Shown: piece by piece, positions 34,873-43,615 of the stretch
Layout of the letters: each line of letters opens with the position of its first letter
How positions within the stretch are numbered: the first letter of the stretch is position 1
Source: Paenibacillus_V sp046244365
Lineage (GTDB): Bacteria; Bacillota; Bacilli; Paenibacillales; NBRC-103111
Direction: 5' to 3'
DNA length: 64,000 nt
Assembly: GCF_046244365.1 (NCBI RefSeq)
Contig: NZ_CP176395.1
Coordinates: 5,704,001-5,768,000, forward strand
The notes under the pieces: model-generated
What the model was told of the DNA's origin: nothing
Seen by the model: only the letters and a program-made list of their open reading frames with translations
The model's database searches: none
Position numbers and translations under genes: made by a program

Positions 34873-35490
34873 TTATTGCCGGCTTAGCTTTCGAATGTCA
34901 TCCACGGGGACTTCGATCGTTTCCGCTATTTTTTCAGGCGTAAATCCTTTATCCAGCAACTTTCTGATTATTTCTTCCCGCCCTTTTTCCATTCCCTCTT
35001 CCATGCCTTCCTCGTATCCCCATCGTTTCCAAGCCGGCATCAGCTCCATAATCGTCTCCCCTTCCTCCGGATATTGATCGCATAATTCCTTCAATATCGA
35101 TTCTTCTTCCTCTTTATTCGGCTTAAAATATAAGTCGGCTACGGACATAATAAGCGCCATTCTCGCGTCATCCCATTTGCTTTGCAATCGTAACAGCATG
35201 CGCAGGTAAGCGATTCGCACCTCGCGCTCTTCCTTTTTATTATAGTCCATTTTTACAAGCAGTGCAGCAGCAACCGGATTATCCGAGCCGATAAAGGTAC
35301 GCCAATGTTTGCTCCGCAGTTCAACCTTCAAAAACTGAAAGCGGAGGATAGGGTGATTCGGAATCGCGATTGTCAGCGTATCGGTTTCATCGCGAGCCTC
35401 ATCGGCTGTAAAAATAGCAATGGGGATGATCAGTTTATGCTCTTTACGGTGACGCTCATTCGTTCCTTCTCCTTCTCCTCGCGGTTTTAT
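34873..35490 (-). pseudogene. Truncated Rpn-family (PD-(D/E)XK nuclease/transposase-like) gene
   Basis: An open frame runs from 35490 to the stop at 34873 and gives about 205 residues of the C-terminal part of an Rpn-like recombination nuclease: KEHKLIIPIAIFTADE, FQFLKVELRSKHWR, SDNPVAAALLVKMDY, and the typical end GYEEGMEEGMEKGREEIIR with a helix KLLDKGFTPEKIAETI. A stop lies at 35491-35493 and no ATG, GTG or TTG occurs before the TTG at 35331. The N-terminal nuclease core, with its Asp/Glu-Lys catalytic residues, is missing. A short frame with a good SD starts near 35425 but ends after nine codons, which suggests decay. The strict gene from TTG would be 152 residues; I read it as a remnant. 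Confidence 0.6.
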
Positions 35491-35524
35491 TCAAGAGCTT
35501 AGCCTCATCTAATCGAAGCGAGCT

Positions 35525-38110
35525 TCAATGCTCCTTCAGCATCGTCATGACCTGCAAAACATCGCCCTTCATTCTCATCTGCACCTCGCCGTTCTTATCC
35601 GTCCTGAATAACTTGGCCTCATGCGAAGCAATCCGGTCAACGACCTCCGCCGCCGGATGACGGTAAATATTCGAAACGCCTACGGATATTACCGCAATCG
35701 ACGGCTTCCACAACGACAACCATTCCTCCGTCGTCGACGTTTTGCTGCCGTGATGAGCGACCTTAAGCACATCTACCTTACTCGCGTCGCCGTCTTCCAA
35801 CTGGGCATCCTTCGAAGCGGCAAGCGGCACCGTCTCATCTTCTCTCTCCAGCATCAACAGCTCTTCCTCTTCGGGCTTCTCCATGTCTCCCGTCATCAAG
35901 AAGCGAAAACCGTTCATCTTCAACATAAACACTAAGGAGACGTTGTTCTGCTTGCTCTCTTCTATGACTTCCGTTTCGCTTGTAGCCGCAGGGTATAGAA
36001 ATTGAATATCCGTGTTTCCGTCCAGCTGCAGCCGGTCGCCGCGATTGGCGGACATCAGCGGTATTTGTTTGTCCAAAGCGGTCTGAAACAGCTTTGCGGT
36101 GCCGGCCCCTCTTTTGTAGGTGCCGTTATACACCATTTGCTTGACGGGGATTTGCTCGAGCACGGCCTGCAGGCCGCCGATATGGTCGGCATCCAGGTGC
36201 GTGATGATTAACGTGTCGATGCGGTGCACACCCCGTTTCTTAAGCAGCGGAACGAGCAGTTTGTTTCCAACGTCGAACGGTTCGGCGCGTTCCTTCCATT
36301 CCTCTCCTTTCTTGCGAAACGTGACCGTTCCGCCTCCGTCGATCAGCACATTCCGGTCGTCAGGCGTATGGATCCAGATCGCGTCCCCTTGACCGACATC
36401 CAGAAAGCTGACGATTCCTGTCCGTTCCAGGCGATCCGGGCTATAGCCGTAAATCAGCAGCAAGGCAGACAACAAGGCGTAGAACGGTATGGCCGCCTTA
36501 TGACGCCAGCCCTGAGGATTGTCCAGCAACAGGTTTGCATGCAGCAGCTTTTGCGCTCGCCCGCGGCGGATCAAAGCGGCCAGCAACAAGCCGGCCGATC
36601 CGTACCAGCCTGCTATCCACCCTAAGGAAGGCGTCGGCCATATGAGGTGAAACAACGTGAATCTGTCCAGCAGATCGACTACCCAAGACGTGATCCCGTT
36701 TAACTTGACGACAGGCCACGCCAACCATTTCCCAACCGCGATTGAAAGCTCGCCGGCCAGCAGCGCCGCAGAGCCGAGCGGCGTGACCACGAAGCTGACA
36801 AGGGGCACGAGCGCCATATTGGCGATCCAAGACACTAGCGAGAACTGATTGAAATAGTAAACCGACAGCGGAAAGGATACCGCCTGCGAAACGATAGTCA
36901 CCGCTACGGTGCTATTGACCATGCTGCTGCGAAAGGGGAGCAGGGAGGATACGGGCGGCACGGCTGCGATTAAGCCGAGTGTGACGAGGAAGGACAGCTG
37001 AAAGCCTACGTCCACTAAATAATAAGGATTTAGGACGAGCATTCCCCAACCGACGATGCATACGAGATGAAGACCGTCCTTGAGCCATTGCCTTCGGGCG
37101 GCATATAAAGCCAGCATCGCCATCAGTCCTGCCCGAATGACGGACGGCGAGCCGCCTGTCAACAGTACATAGAACGGAATCAGCCAAAGGGCGATAAGCA
37201 AGCCGGTTTCCCTTGTTACGCCAGCCGCGCGGGCGATCCATAGAATCACGGCTACGAAAACGGCTACATGGAGACCCGAAATAGCCAGCAGATGCGTCAA
37301 GCCGAGCCTCGAAAACTGCTGGAATTCGTACGGATCCATGTCGACGCGCAGCCCGATCAGCAAGCTCTTCATGTACCCTCCCTGCTCGCCCGGGAACAAC
37401 CGGCCCGCGGTTTCGCCTAAACCGCTGCGTATGCGATCGTTCATTCGCAGGACGGCGAGCCAATCCATCGCTTTACTGCCGGTCACGTGAACCTGCTCCG
37501 TTCCCTTTATCGAGACAATGGTATGTATGCGCTGCGTACGCAAATAATTGCGGTAATCGAAGCCGCCGAAATTTCGTGCGCTCGACGGTAGCTTCAACTC
37601 GCCGGAGAGCATGACGTCATCTCCTCTCCCCCAAGCGTTTGCCATTGCCACCTCATCCCGCTCCAATAAGCGTACGGTAATCTGCACCTTTTCGCTAACC
37701 GCCCACTCCGCTTCCTCACCCTCCGTTAGAATGCCGGACACGTTCAGAACGAACGATACTTTGTCGCCGTCAATCGAAACGACCGACGCGATTCTTCCCC
37801 TCATTTGAACGGGCAATCCTTCATTGAAGTCGATTGCCGCGTTATCCGGCAGCAATTCGCTGACGTTGAGCCGATCGGTCCATTGATAATAGCAGCAAGC
37901 GGTTAGCGCCAGAGGAATGACATAAGCCGCGTGTCGCCAAGGCAGGCGGAATACGATCAGCGCCGCCAGCAGAGCCGCAGCGGCAATAAACGTCCGTTCC
38001 GGATTAAGCTGCCCAAGCGGCAGCTTTACGGCTGCAGCGTATCCGATAACCCAAGCCCAGGCATACACGACTACCGGCCTGATAAGTAAAAAACGCTCGG
38101 TTCCATTCAA
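35525..38110 (-). CDS. comEC: DNA internalisation channel ComEC
   Basis: The roughly 861-residue membrane protein forms the channel for transforming single-stranded DNA. The order is an N-terminal helix pair and DUF4131 region, the competence (ComEC/Rec2) polytopic core (RLGLTHLLAISGLHVAVFVAVIL, GGSPSVIRAGLMAML), and a C-terminal metallo-beta-lactamase-like domain (SFLDVGQGDAIWIHTPD, ITHLDADHIGGLQAVL, LKVAHHGSKTSTTEEW). The start is best taken as the TTG at 38110 behind GGGGGGAG; a longer reading from 38158 starts inside the terminator at 38160-38197. It is separated from comEB by that terminator. Confidence 0.93.
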   Translation of the reverse strand: MNGTERFLLIRPVVVYAWAWVIGYAAAVKLPLGQLNPERTFIAAAALLAALIVFRLPWRHAAYVIPLALTACCYYQWTDRLNVSELLPDNAAIDFNEGLPVQMRGRIASVVSIDGDKVSFVLNVSGILTEGEEAEWAVSEKVQITVRLLERDEVAMANAWGRGDDVMLSGELKLPSSARNFGGFDYRNYLRTQRIHTIVSIKGTEQVHVTGSKAMDWLAVLRMNDRIRSGLGETAGRLFPGEQGGYMKSLLIGLRVDMDPYEFQQFSRLGLTHLLAISGLHVAVFVAVILWIARAAGVTRETGLLIALWLIPFYVLLTGGSPSVIRAGLMAMLALYAARRQWLKDGLHLVCIVGWGMLVLNPYYLVDVGFQLSFLVTLGLIAAVPPVSSLLPFRSSMVNSTVAVTIVSQAVSFPLSVYYFNQFSLVSWIANMALVPLVSFVVTPLGSAALLAGELSIAVGKWLAWPVVKLNGITSWVVDLLDRFTLFHLIWPTPSLGWIAGWYGSAGLLLAALIRRGRAQKLLHANLLLDNPQGWRHKAAIPFYALLSALLLIYGYSPDRLERTGIVSFLDVGQGDAIWIHTPDDRNVLIDGGGTVTFRKKGEEWKERAEPFDVGNKLLVPLLKKRGVHRIDTLIITHLDADHIGGLQAVLEQIPVKQMVYNGTYKRGAGTAKLFQTALDKQIPLMSANRGDRLQLDGNTDIQFLYPAATSETEVIEESKQNNVSLVFMLKMNGFRFLMTGDMEKPEEEELLMLEREDETVPLAASKDAQLEDGDASKVDVLKVAHHGSKTSTTEEWLSLWKPSIAVISVGVSNIYRHPAAEVVDRIASHEAKLFRTDKNGEVQMRMKGDVLQVMTMLKEH

Positions 38111-38159
38111 AAATCTCCCCCCCCTTCCATACGGCGCGATAGCGGTCCGAAAAAACAAA

Positions 38160-38197
38160 AAGAACCCCTTTCATCCTTTCGGATAAAAGAGGTTCTT
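38160..38197 (-). terminator. Intrinsic terminator between comEB and comEC
   Basis: AAGAACC and GGTTCTT, extended with CTTT/AAAAG, form a hairpin followed on the minus strand by TTTTTGTTTTTT. In Bacillus comEB and comEC are in one operon, so this hairpin is unexpected. Confidence 0.75.
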
Positions 38198-38211
38198 CCT
38201 CCGCATTCGCG

Positions 38212-38724
38212 TCAGTTGGTAACGTCCGACAAAGTCCCGGCCGGGGGCACATAGGACTCCAGCCTTCGTAGTACGATACCGCGCTCGCGCATCAGCGCAG
38301 TCACTTTCTCGCCATCCTTCGGGTAGCCCCGGTGAAAAACGATTTCTTTGACGCCGCTGTTGGCCAGCATGTTGGCGCATGTCCAGCAAGGCTGGTCGGT
38401 CACGTAAACCGTAGAGCCTTCCCGATCGCTTCGGTCGGTAAACAGCAGCAGGTTTTGCTCGGCATGAATCGTCCGGATGCAGCGCTGCTTGCGAACCATT
38501 TGCTCGATTCCGTCCACAAGCTTCACTTCAAACTCCTCCACCAGCATACAGCCGGCTTCCGAGCAATCCTGAACGCCCATCGGCGCGCCGTTATAAGCTG
38601 TGCCGAGCAATTTCTTGCCCTGCACAAGTACCGCTCCGACGCGCCTTCGCGAGCATTGCGAACGGGTCGAAGCCATATAGGCGATGTCCATAAAATAAGT
38701 GTCCCAATCTTTACGTCCCGTCAT
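38212..38724 (-). CDS. comEB: ComEB-type deoxycytidylate/cytidine deaminase
   Basis: The 170-residue zinc-dependent deaminase has the zinc-site HAE at residues 87-89 and PCWTC at 112-116 (ligands His87, Cys113, Cys116; catalytic Glu89). The N-terminal region SQCSRRRVGAVLVQGKKLLGTAYNGAPMG is conserved for dCMP deaminases. Bacillus ComEB is not needed for DNA uptake in every test but is always in the comE region. It lies 12 bases after metY in the direction of transcription, so it is probably co-transcribed with it. Confidence 0.93.
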   Translation of the reverse strand: MTGRKDWDTYFMDIAYMASTRSQCSRRRVGAVLVQGKKLLGTAYNGAPMGVQDCSEAGCMLVEEFEVKLVDGIEQMVRKQRCIRTIHAEQNLLLFTDRSDREGSTVYVTDQPCWTCANMLANSGVKEIVFHRGYPKDGEKVTALMRERGIVLRRLESYVPPAGTLSDVTN

Positions 38725-38736
38725 ATTCGCACCCGC

Positions 38737-40029
38737 TTACTGTTGGCTTGCCAGAATCGCCTGATCGAGATCCGCGATAATGTCTTCGATGCCTTCCGTC
38801 CCGATGGACAGTCGGATCATTCCCGGGGAAACGCCTGCAGCCTCTTGCTCCTGCTCGTTCAGCTGCTGATGCGTCGTGCTTGCCGGGTGGATGATAAGCG
38901 ACTTGGAGTCGCCGACATTCGCCAGATGGGAGAAAAGGGTAACCGCATCGATCAGCTTGCGTCCTGCATCGATGCCGCCCTTAATGCCAAACGTCATGAT
39001 CGCGCCTTGCCCGTTAGGCATATACTTCAGAGCCAGCTTATGCGACGGGTGGCTAGGCAATCCGCAATAGCTGACCCATTCGACGGATTGATGCCCTTCA
39101 AGGTATTGCGCGACCTTGAGCGCGTTCGAGCTGTGGCGTTCCATCCGCAAATGGAGCGTCTCAAGTCCCTGCAGCAGCTGGAAGGAATTGAACGGCGAAA
39201 TGGCGGCTCCCATATCGCGAAGAAGCTGAACGCGGGCTTTGATAATATAGGCGACCGGACCTACTGCGTCGGTGTAGACGACGCCGTGATAGCTCGGGTC
39301 CGGCTCCGTCAGGCCGGGAAACTTGCCGCTTCCTTTCCAGTCGAACTTGCCGCCGTCAACAATAATGCCGCCGATCGACGTGCCGTGGCCGCCGATAAAT
39401 TTCGTTGCCGAGTGGACGACGACATCGGCGCCGTGCTCGATCGGACGAAGCAAATAAGGGCTTGGGAACGTATTGTCCACAATAAGAGGAATGCCGTTCT
39501 CGTGGGCGATTTTAGCGACCGCTTCCACATCGAGCACGTCGCCTTTCGGGTTGCCGATCGTCTCCGCATACAGCGCCTTCGTGTTCGGCGTTATCGCTTT
39601 GCGGAAATTTTCCGGATCGCTTGGATCGACGAACGTAACGTTAATCCCGATTTTCGGCAGCGTAGTCGAAAATAAGTTATACGTTCCGCCGTATAGGCTC
39701 GCCGCGGAAACGATATCGTCGCCCGCACCGGCAATGTTAAGGATCGAATATGTAATGGCAGCTTGTCCGGAAGCAGTCGCCAGAGCGGCAGCTCCGCCTT
39801 CGAGCGCGGCTACCCGCTTCTCGAATACGTCCGTCGTCGGATTCATCAAACGGGTATAAATATTGCCGAATTCCTTCAGCGCAAACAGATTCGCAGCGTG
39901 TTCCGTATCGCGGAACCCGTAGGAAGTCGTTTGGTAGAGCGGCACCGCTCTGGAAAGCGTTGTCGGATCGATTTCTTGACCGGCGTGCACGGCCAGCGTA
40001 TCAAGGGAAAGCTTGCGTTGTTCGGACAT
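38737..40029 (-). CDS. metY: O-acetylhomoserine aminocarboxypropyltransferase / homocysteine synthase
   Basis: The 430-residue Cys/Met-metabolism PLP enzyme makes homocysteine from O-acetylhomoserine and sulfide. Visible are VPLYQTTSYGFRDTEHAANLF, YTRLMNPTTDVFEKRVAALEGG, NTFPSPYLLRPIEHGADVV, and the PLP-lysine in HSATKFIGGHGT. The length of about 430 residues is typical of MetY rather than the shorter MetB/MetC. A GAGGAGG SD precedes the ATG. It is inserted between comEA and comEB, which is unusual. A 15-bp palindrome at 40098-40112 lies in its leader region. Confidence 0.93.
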   Translation of the reverse strand: MSEQRKLSLDTLAVHAGQEIDPTTLSRAVPLYQTTSYGFRDTEHAANLFALKEFGNIYTRLMNPTTDVFEKRVAALEGGAAALATASGQAAITYSILNIAGAGDDIVSAASLYGGTYNLFSTTLPKIGINVTFVDPSDPENFRKAITPNTKALYAETIGNPKGDVLDVEAVAKIAHENGIPLIVDNTFPSPYLLRPIEHGADVVVHSATKFIGGHGTSIGGIIVDGGKFDWKGSGKFPGLTEPDPSYHGVVYTDAVGPVAYIIKARVQLLRDMGAAISPFNSFQLLQGLETLHLRMERHSSNALKVAQYLEGHQSVEWVSYCGLPSHPSHKLALKYMPNGQGAIMTFGIKGGIDAGRKLIDAVTLFSHLANVGDSKSLIIHPASTTHQQLNEQEQEAAGVSPGMIRLSIGTEGIEDIIADLDQAILASQQ

Positions 40030-40097
40030 ACAGATTAGGCCTCCTCATTTTTGTAAATAACGTCTTTGTTTTCACTAGACTGGGTATATTCTCTCAT

Positions 40098-40112
40098 ATT
40101 TCCATAGGAAAT
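40098..40112. promoter_or_regulatory. Palindrome upstream of metY
   Basis: ATTTCC, three bases, GGAAAT is a perfect inverted repeat about 70 bases before the metY start. A -10-like GAATAT lies a few bases further downstream on the minus strand. It may be an operator (sulfur regulation) or chance. Confidence 0.35.
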
Positions 40113-40151
40113 TAAAGTCTATGTTCCGCGGACGGCGTGACAGCGGGCAAG

Positions 40152-40772
40152 CTATTTGTTCGTTCCCGCCACGACGATCATATCCTTGAGCGCTTCGTAC
40201 GTTTTATCTCCGATCCCCTTCACCTTCGTAATTTCCTTAGGTGTCCGGAACGGGCTTTGCTCCCGGAAGGCGACGATCGCTTTGGCCTTGCTTTCGCCGA
40301 TGCCCGGAAGCTTCATCAGCTCCTGCAGCGAGGCCGTATTCAGATCGATTTGCCGGCTCTGCTTTTGCGGGGTTTTGGCAGGCTTCGGGCTCGGCTGTTT
40401 TTGCTCATTCGCCTCCACGGGCCCTTTCTCATTCTCCCCAACTCCGGCTATTTCATTAGCCGGAACCGTTCCCCCTCGGCCAGCCGTTACACCGGCATCC
40501 GCCACCCGGCGCTCTCCTTCCGCCGAGCCTTCATACGAAACAGCCTGTTTACCCGATCCGCTAGACGGAGCGGGCGACCCCGCCGCAGCCTCGCTTGCCT
40601 TGGGGCCGCTCTCCTCACTCTGGCGCTTCATAACCGCCTCCAACTGCATATTCGTCTTCTGCATCCCTGCGGCGGCCGTCGAACCGTTATGAAGACGCAT
40701 GGCCATGAATCCCGACCCGGCCGCAAGGCCGATCAGCCCGACGATCAGCCATTTTCCTTTTTGCGAAAACAT
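40152..40772 (-). CDS. comEA: Competence DNA receptor ComEA
   Basis: The 206-residue protein has an N-terminal membrane anchor (about residues 6-24, KWLIVGLIGLAAGSGFMAM), a long Ser/Gly/Pro/Lys-rich periplasmic-space linker, and a C-terminal helix-hairpin-helix DNA-binding domain (IDLNTASLQELMKLPGIGESKAKAIVAFREQSP, FRTPKEITKVKGIGDKTYEALKDMI). It binds incoming double-stranded DNA and hands it to ComEC. The ATG at 40772 follows GAGGGGGAG; upstream in-frame codons do not look conserved. It is the first gene of the minus-strand comE block and divergent from comER, as in Bacillus. A promoter and a terminator lie in its leader. Confidence 0.93.
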   Translation of the reverse strand: MFSQKGKWLIVGLIGLAAGSGFMAMRLHNGSTAAAGMQKTNMQLEAVMKRQSEESGPKASEAAAGSPAPSSGSGKQAVSYEGSAEGERRVADAGVTAGRGGTVPANEIAGVGENEKGPVEANEQKQPSPKPAKTPQKQSRQIDLNTASLQELMKLPGIGESKAKAIVAFREQSPFRTPKEITKVKGIGDKTYEALKDMIVVAGTNK

Positions 40773-40926
40773 TCCTTCTCCCCCTCGCTTCCTAATCCTG
40801 CGAATATCCCCTACAGCCTGCAAACCATAAAAACGCAACAAGGATAAACGGCTTCGCCGTCCTTTTAGGGACAAATGCGTTTACCGAGATTTAGAACGAC
40901 TTCCACGATATGCTGTCTGATAAATG

Positions 40927-40965
40927 AAAAAAAGCCTCCACCCGCGACATGTCGCGAGTAAAGGC
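40927..40965 (-). terminator. Terminator in the comEA leader
   Basis: A 14-bp stem (40934-40965, with three G-U wobbles and a CATG loop) is followed by seven T residues at 40933-40927 on the minus strand. It stands between the promoter at 41003-41031 and comEA. Confidence 0.8.
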
Positions 40966-41002
40966 GGTGCTTCCGCTTACTGAAACGATATTGATTGCTT
41001 TT

Positions 41003-41031
41003 ACTATACCTTGTCTATTCGGCTCTTGCAA
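41003..41031 (-). promoter_or_regulatory. Promoter reading toward comEA
   Basis: TTGCAA (41031-41026) and TATAGT (41008-41003) are 17 bases apart on the minus strand. The predicted RNA starts near 40996, about 30 bases before the terminator stem and 225 bases before the comEA ATG. Confidence 0.6.
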
Positions 41032-41172
41032 GCGGGCTCCTCAAATCCGCAGAGCGGGTAGCATACCCCGGAAACGAATGCGCATGAAGGCGAAGCGTGG
41101 CGAATATACTTGATGAAGCGGGGGACGCCGCTGCAGCCGTGGCCGGTTGTTCGATTTCAGGGAGGGATTCAC

Positions 41173-41991
41173 ATGAAAATTGGTTTTATCGGTACGGGCA
41201 GTATGGGAAGCATCCTCATAGAATCGCTGATTCGTTCGGGGGCGCTTCTTCCGCAGCACATCGTCGCAAGCAACCGGACGGCCAATAAAGCGGAACAGCT
41301 GGCGTACCGTTATCCCGGTCTTCAAGCCGCGTCATCCAATGTTGAGGTGGCGGAACAATGCGGCATCATGTTTATATGCGTAAAGCCATCCGAATTCAAA
41401 AAAGTTATCGACGATATCAAACCGCGGACGAGCGCATCGCAGATCGTCATTTCCATTACGAGCCCTGTGCTGATCCGGCATTTGGAGGAGCAGCTTCCCT
41501 GCAAAATCGCCAAGGTGATTCCAAGTATTACGAACTACGTGGAATGCGGGCCGACGATATGCATGTACGGCGAAAGGCTCACGAATGACGATATCGAGCA
41601 TATCGAAACGATGCTGGCCCGCTTTAGCCGGCCAATCCGCGTTTCCGAGAAGTACACGCGGGTGACCTCTGACATTTCGAGCTGCGGACCGGCATTTTTC
41701 GCCAACCTCCTGCAGAGCTTCATTGCCGCCGCCGTTAAAGAAACGGGCATTCCTTACGAGCAAGCGGCCTTCCTCGCCTGCGAAATGCTTCTAGGAACGG
41801 GAAAGCTGCTTACGGCCGGAGGCTTTACACCCGAATCGCTTCAACAACGCGTCGCGGTACCCGGCGGCATCACGGCGGAGGGCTTGAAGCTGATGAACGA
41901 CGAGCTGCGGGACGTATTCAACCAGCTTTTCCGCATTACGCAAGCCAAATATGAAGAAGACGTCGACAAGGCGTCCTCGATGCTTAGCTGA
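41173..41991 (+). CDS. comER: ComER, pyrroline-5-carboxylate reductase-like protein
   Basis: The 272-residue protein begins with a Rossmann NAD(P) site (MKIGFIGTGSMGSILIESLIRSG) and has the ProC-family C terminus (TSDISSCGPAFFANLLQSFIAAAVKETGIPYEQA, then VAVPGGITAEGLKLM). ComER lies divergent from comEA in Bacillus, where it is linked to sporulation entry and not to proline synthesis. GGGAGG precedes the ATG at 41173. Its last eight bases overlap the convergent gene at 41984. Confidence 0.92.
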   Translation: MKIGFIGTGSMGSILIESLIRSGALLPQHIVASNRTANKAEQLAYRYPGLQAASSNVEVAEQCGIMFICVKPSEFKKVIDDIKPRTSASQIVISITSPVLIRHLEEQLPCKIAKVIPSITNYVECGPTICMYGERLTNDDIEHIETMLARFSRPIRVSEKYTRVTSDISSCGPAFFANLLQSFIAAAVKETGIPYEQAAFLACEMLLGTGKLLTAGGFTPESLQQRVAVPGGITAEGLKLMNDELRDVFNQLFRITQAKYEEDVDKASSMLS

Positions 41992-43549
41992 CTTTGGGGT
42001 CAGCTTTTACTTTGTATAGCTTCCAGTATTCGCCGAATTCCCGTTCCAGCGAAACCCAATCGGCTCCATTTGCATAGAGCTCGGGATACGAACGGTTCAC
42101 TTGATCGAGTGCAAGCACCGCGACCGGATTCGGAAGCAAAATATAATCGACGTTATGCGTCCGAGGCTCGGCTAAGCTACTCTCGAAATCGCGATCGCTC
42201 GTCATAATAAATTGCTTAGGCATCCGGCTGCTCATAATGACGCCGAAGCTGCTGAACGAATCCGTTAAAATACGGGCATTCGGCAGACGCTCCCGCAAAT
42301 AAGCCGCTACTTCTCGTTTCGCTTCCTGTTCCCTGTACAATTTATTGCGGTGAAACGCTTCGTATTCGTCGGAAGCCACCTTCGGATTGTTCATCGCCAT
42401 CGTCAGAACGACGGAGCTTGCCAGTAAAGCTACGACCGCTAGCGCGCTCCATGTTTTGCGGTACTTCATCATGCTCCATTCGTACGGCAACCATGCGATT
42501 GCGATCGGCAGCGGGTACATGTAATAACGAATCCATGCCGCCGAAGCCCCTTTTAGCAGAAGCACAAACTGCATGGCCGGGATTGCGAACGCAAGCAGCA
42601 GCAGGATGACGAAATCGGTCTGGAACAACCGTCGCTCGCACAACCGAATCATCGCGATTAGCGCAACCGGCATGCAAAAATAGCTCATTTTACGGGCTAC
42701 AAACGCTAGCGTTCGAACGGGATGGTTCGTCAGCGCCGCAAAAACCTCGTTGTTTTTGATAAGCTCGGCTTGTCCCAAATTACTGTAAGAGGAATGAAGG
42801 AAATAGAGCGCGTCTCCCATGATCGTATAGTTGAAAAATATCCACAGCAAGCCTGAAAAAACAGCAGGCGTAAGCAGAACGATCAAGGATCCCTCCGTTT
42901 TGTACAAGCGCTCGCTCAAGCTTAACGCGCTGTTTCGCATTCTGAGGTTGACGAGCATAACCGCCCCTGCGAAGGCTATGCCGAGCGGGACCGCCTCATA
43001 CCGCGTCCAGAAGCCGAACGCAAGCATGAACGCGATAATGCTGATCGGGAACATGTCGTCCTTTTGAATCCAGAGCAAAAGCTGAACAACCGCCATCGTA
43101 ATGAAAGTAATAAAAATCGATTCCGTCAGCCCGTTTGCCCCGTAATAAAAAATATACGGATTGAGCGCATACAGCAGAGCGAACGTGATGCTGAGCCATG
43201 GCTTCATCCCGAATCGAATGCCCGCCCTGACAAGCATCCCCGCCGTAAGTGCGGCAAACAGGCTGGTCATGAAAACAGCCGCCAGGCCGGAGGAAGCGAT
43301 TTCCGGATAAACCGGGTACAGTACAAGCAGAGGAAGCTCCAGCAAGCTGGGGAGCGGATTCCAGACAAAGCCGATGTTCGCAAGTCCGGGAAAGCGGCTG
43401 TAAAGAGTATAGAAGGCGTTGGCTACGCGGCTCATGGCATCGCCGGACATAAAGCCGTATACATCGGTTAAGTAATAGCCGACCGCAAGCTCCAGCATAA
43501 AAACAAGCGTAAACACGCCCCATACCGAAAGCTTCTGTCTTCTCCCCAT
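41984..43549 (-). CDS. GT39/ArnT-like polytopic membrane glycosyltransferase candidate
   Basis: The 521-residue protein has about ten or more hydrophobic segments followed by a soluble C-terminal domain of about 130 residues. The first loop holds GFMSGDAMSRVANAFYTLYSR, whose acidic pair after the first helix matches the catalytic position of GT-C (PMT/ArnT/GT39) enzymes. FGFWTRYEAVPLGIAF, with a conserved-type R/E pair, also fits. Such enzymes use polyprenyl-phosphate sugars. GAAGGGAGGG precedes the ATG. It is 66 bases downstream of the GT2 gene and probably in its operon. Identity of donor and acceptor is unknown. Confidence 0.7.
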   Translation of the reverse strand: MGRRQKLSVWGVFTLVFMLELAVGYYLTDVYGFMSGDAMSRVANAFYTLYSRFPGLANIGFVWNPLPSLLELPLLVLYPVYPEIASSGLAAVFMTSLFAALTAGMLVRAGIRFGMKPWLSITFALLYALNPYIFYYGANGLTESIFITFITMAVVQLLLWIQKDDMFPISIIAFMLAFGFWTRYEAVPLGIAFAGAVMLVNLRMRNSALSLSERLYKTEGSLIVLLTPAVFSGLLWIFFNYTIMGDALYFLHSSYSNLGQAELIKNNEVFAALTNHPVRTLAFVARKMSYFCMPVALIAMIRLCERRLFQTDFVILLLLAFAIPAMQFVLLLKGASAAWIRYYMYPLPIAIAWLPYEWSMMKYRKTWSALAVVALLASSVVLTMAMNNPKVASDEYEAFHRNKLYREQEAKREVAAYLRERLPNARILTDSFSSFGVIMSSRMPKQFIMTSDRDFESSLAEPRTHNVDYILLPNPVAVLALDQVNRSYPELYANGADWVSLEREFGEYWKLYKVKADPKVS

Positions 43550-43615
43550 ATGTCGCCCTCCCTTCAATCGCGATACCGCCGCCTGTTTTCAGGTTTGATT
43601 AACCGACACGCAAGC

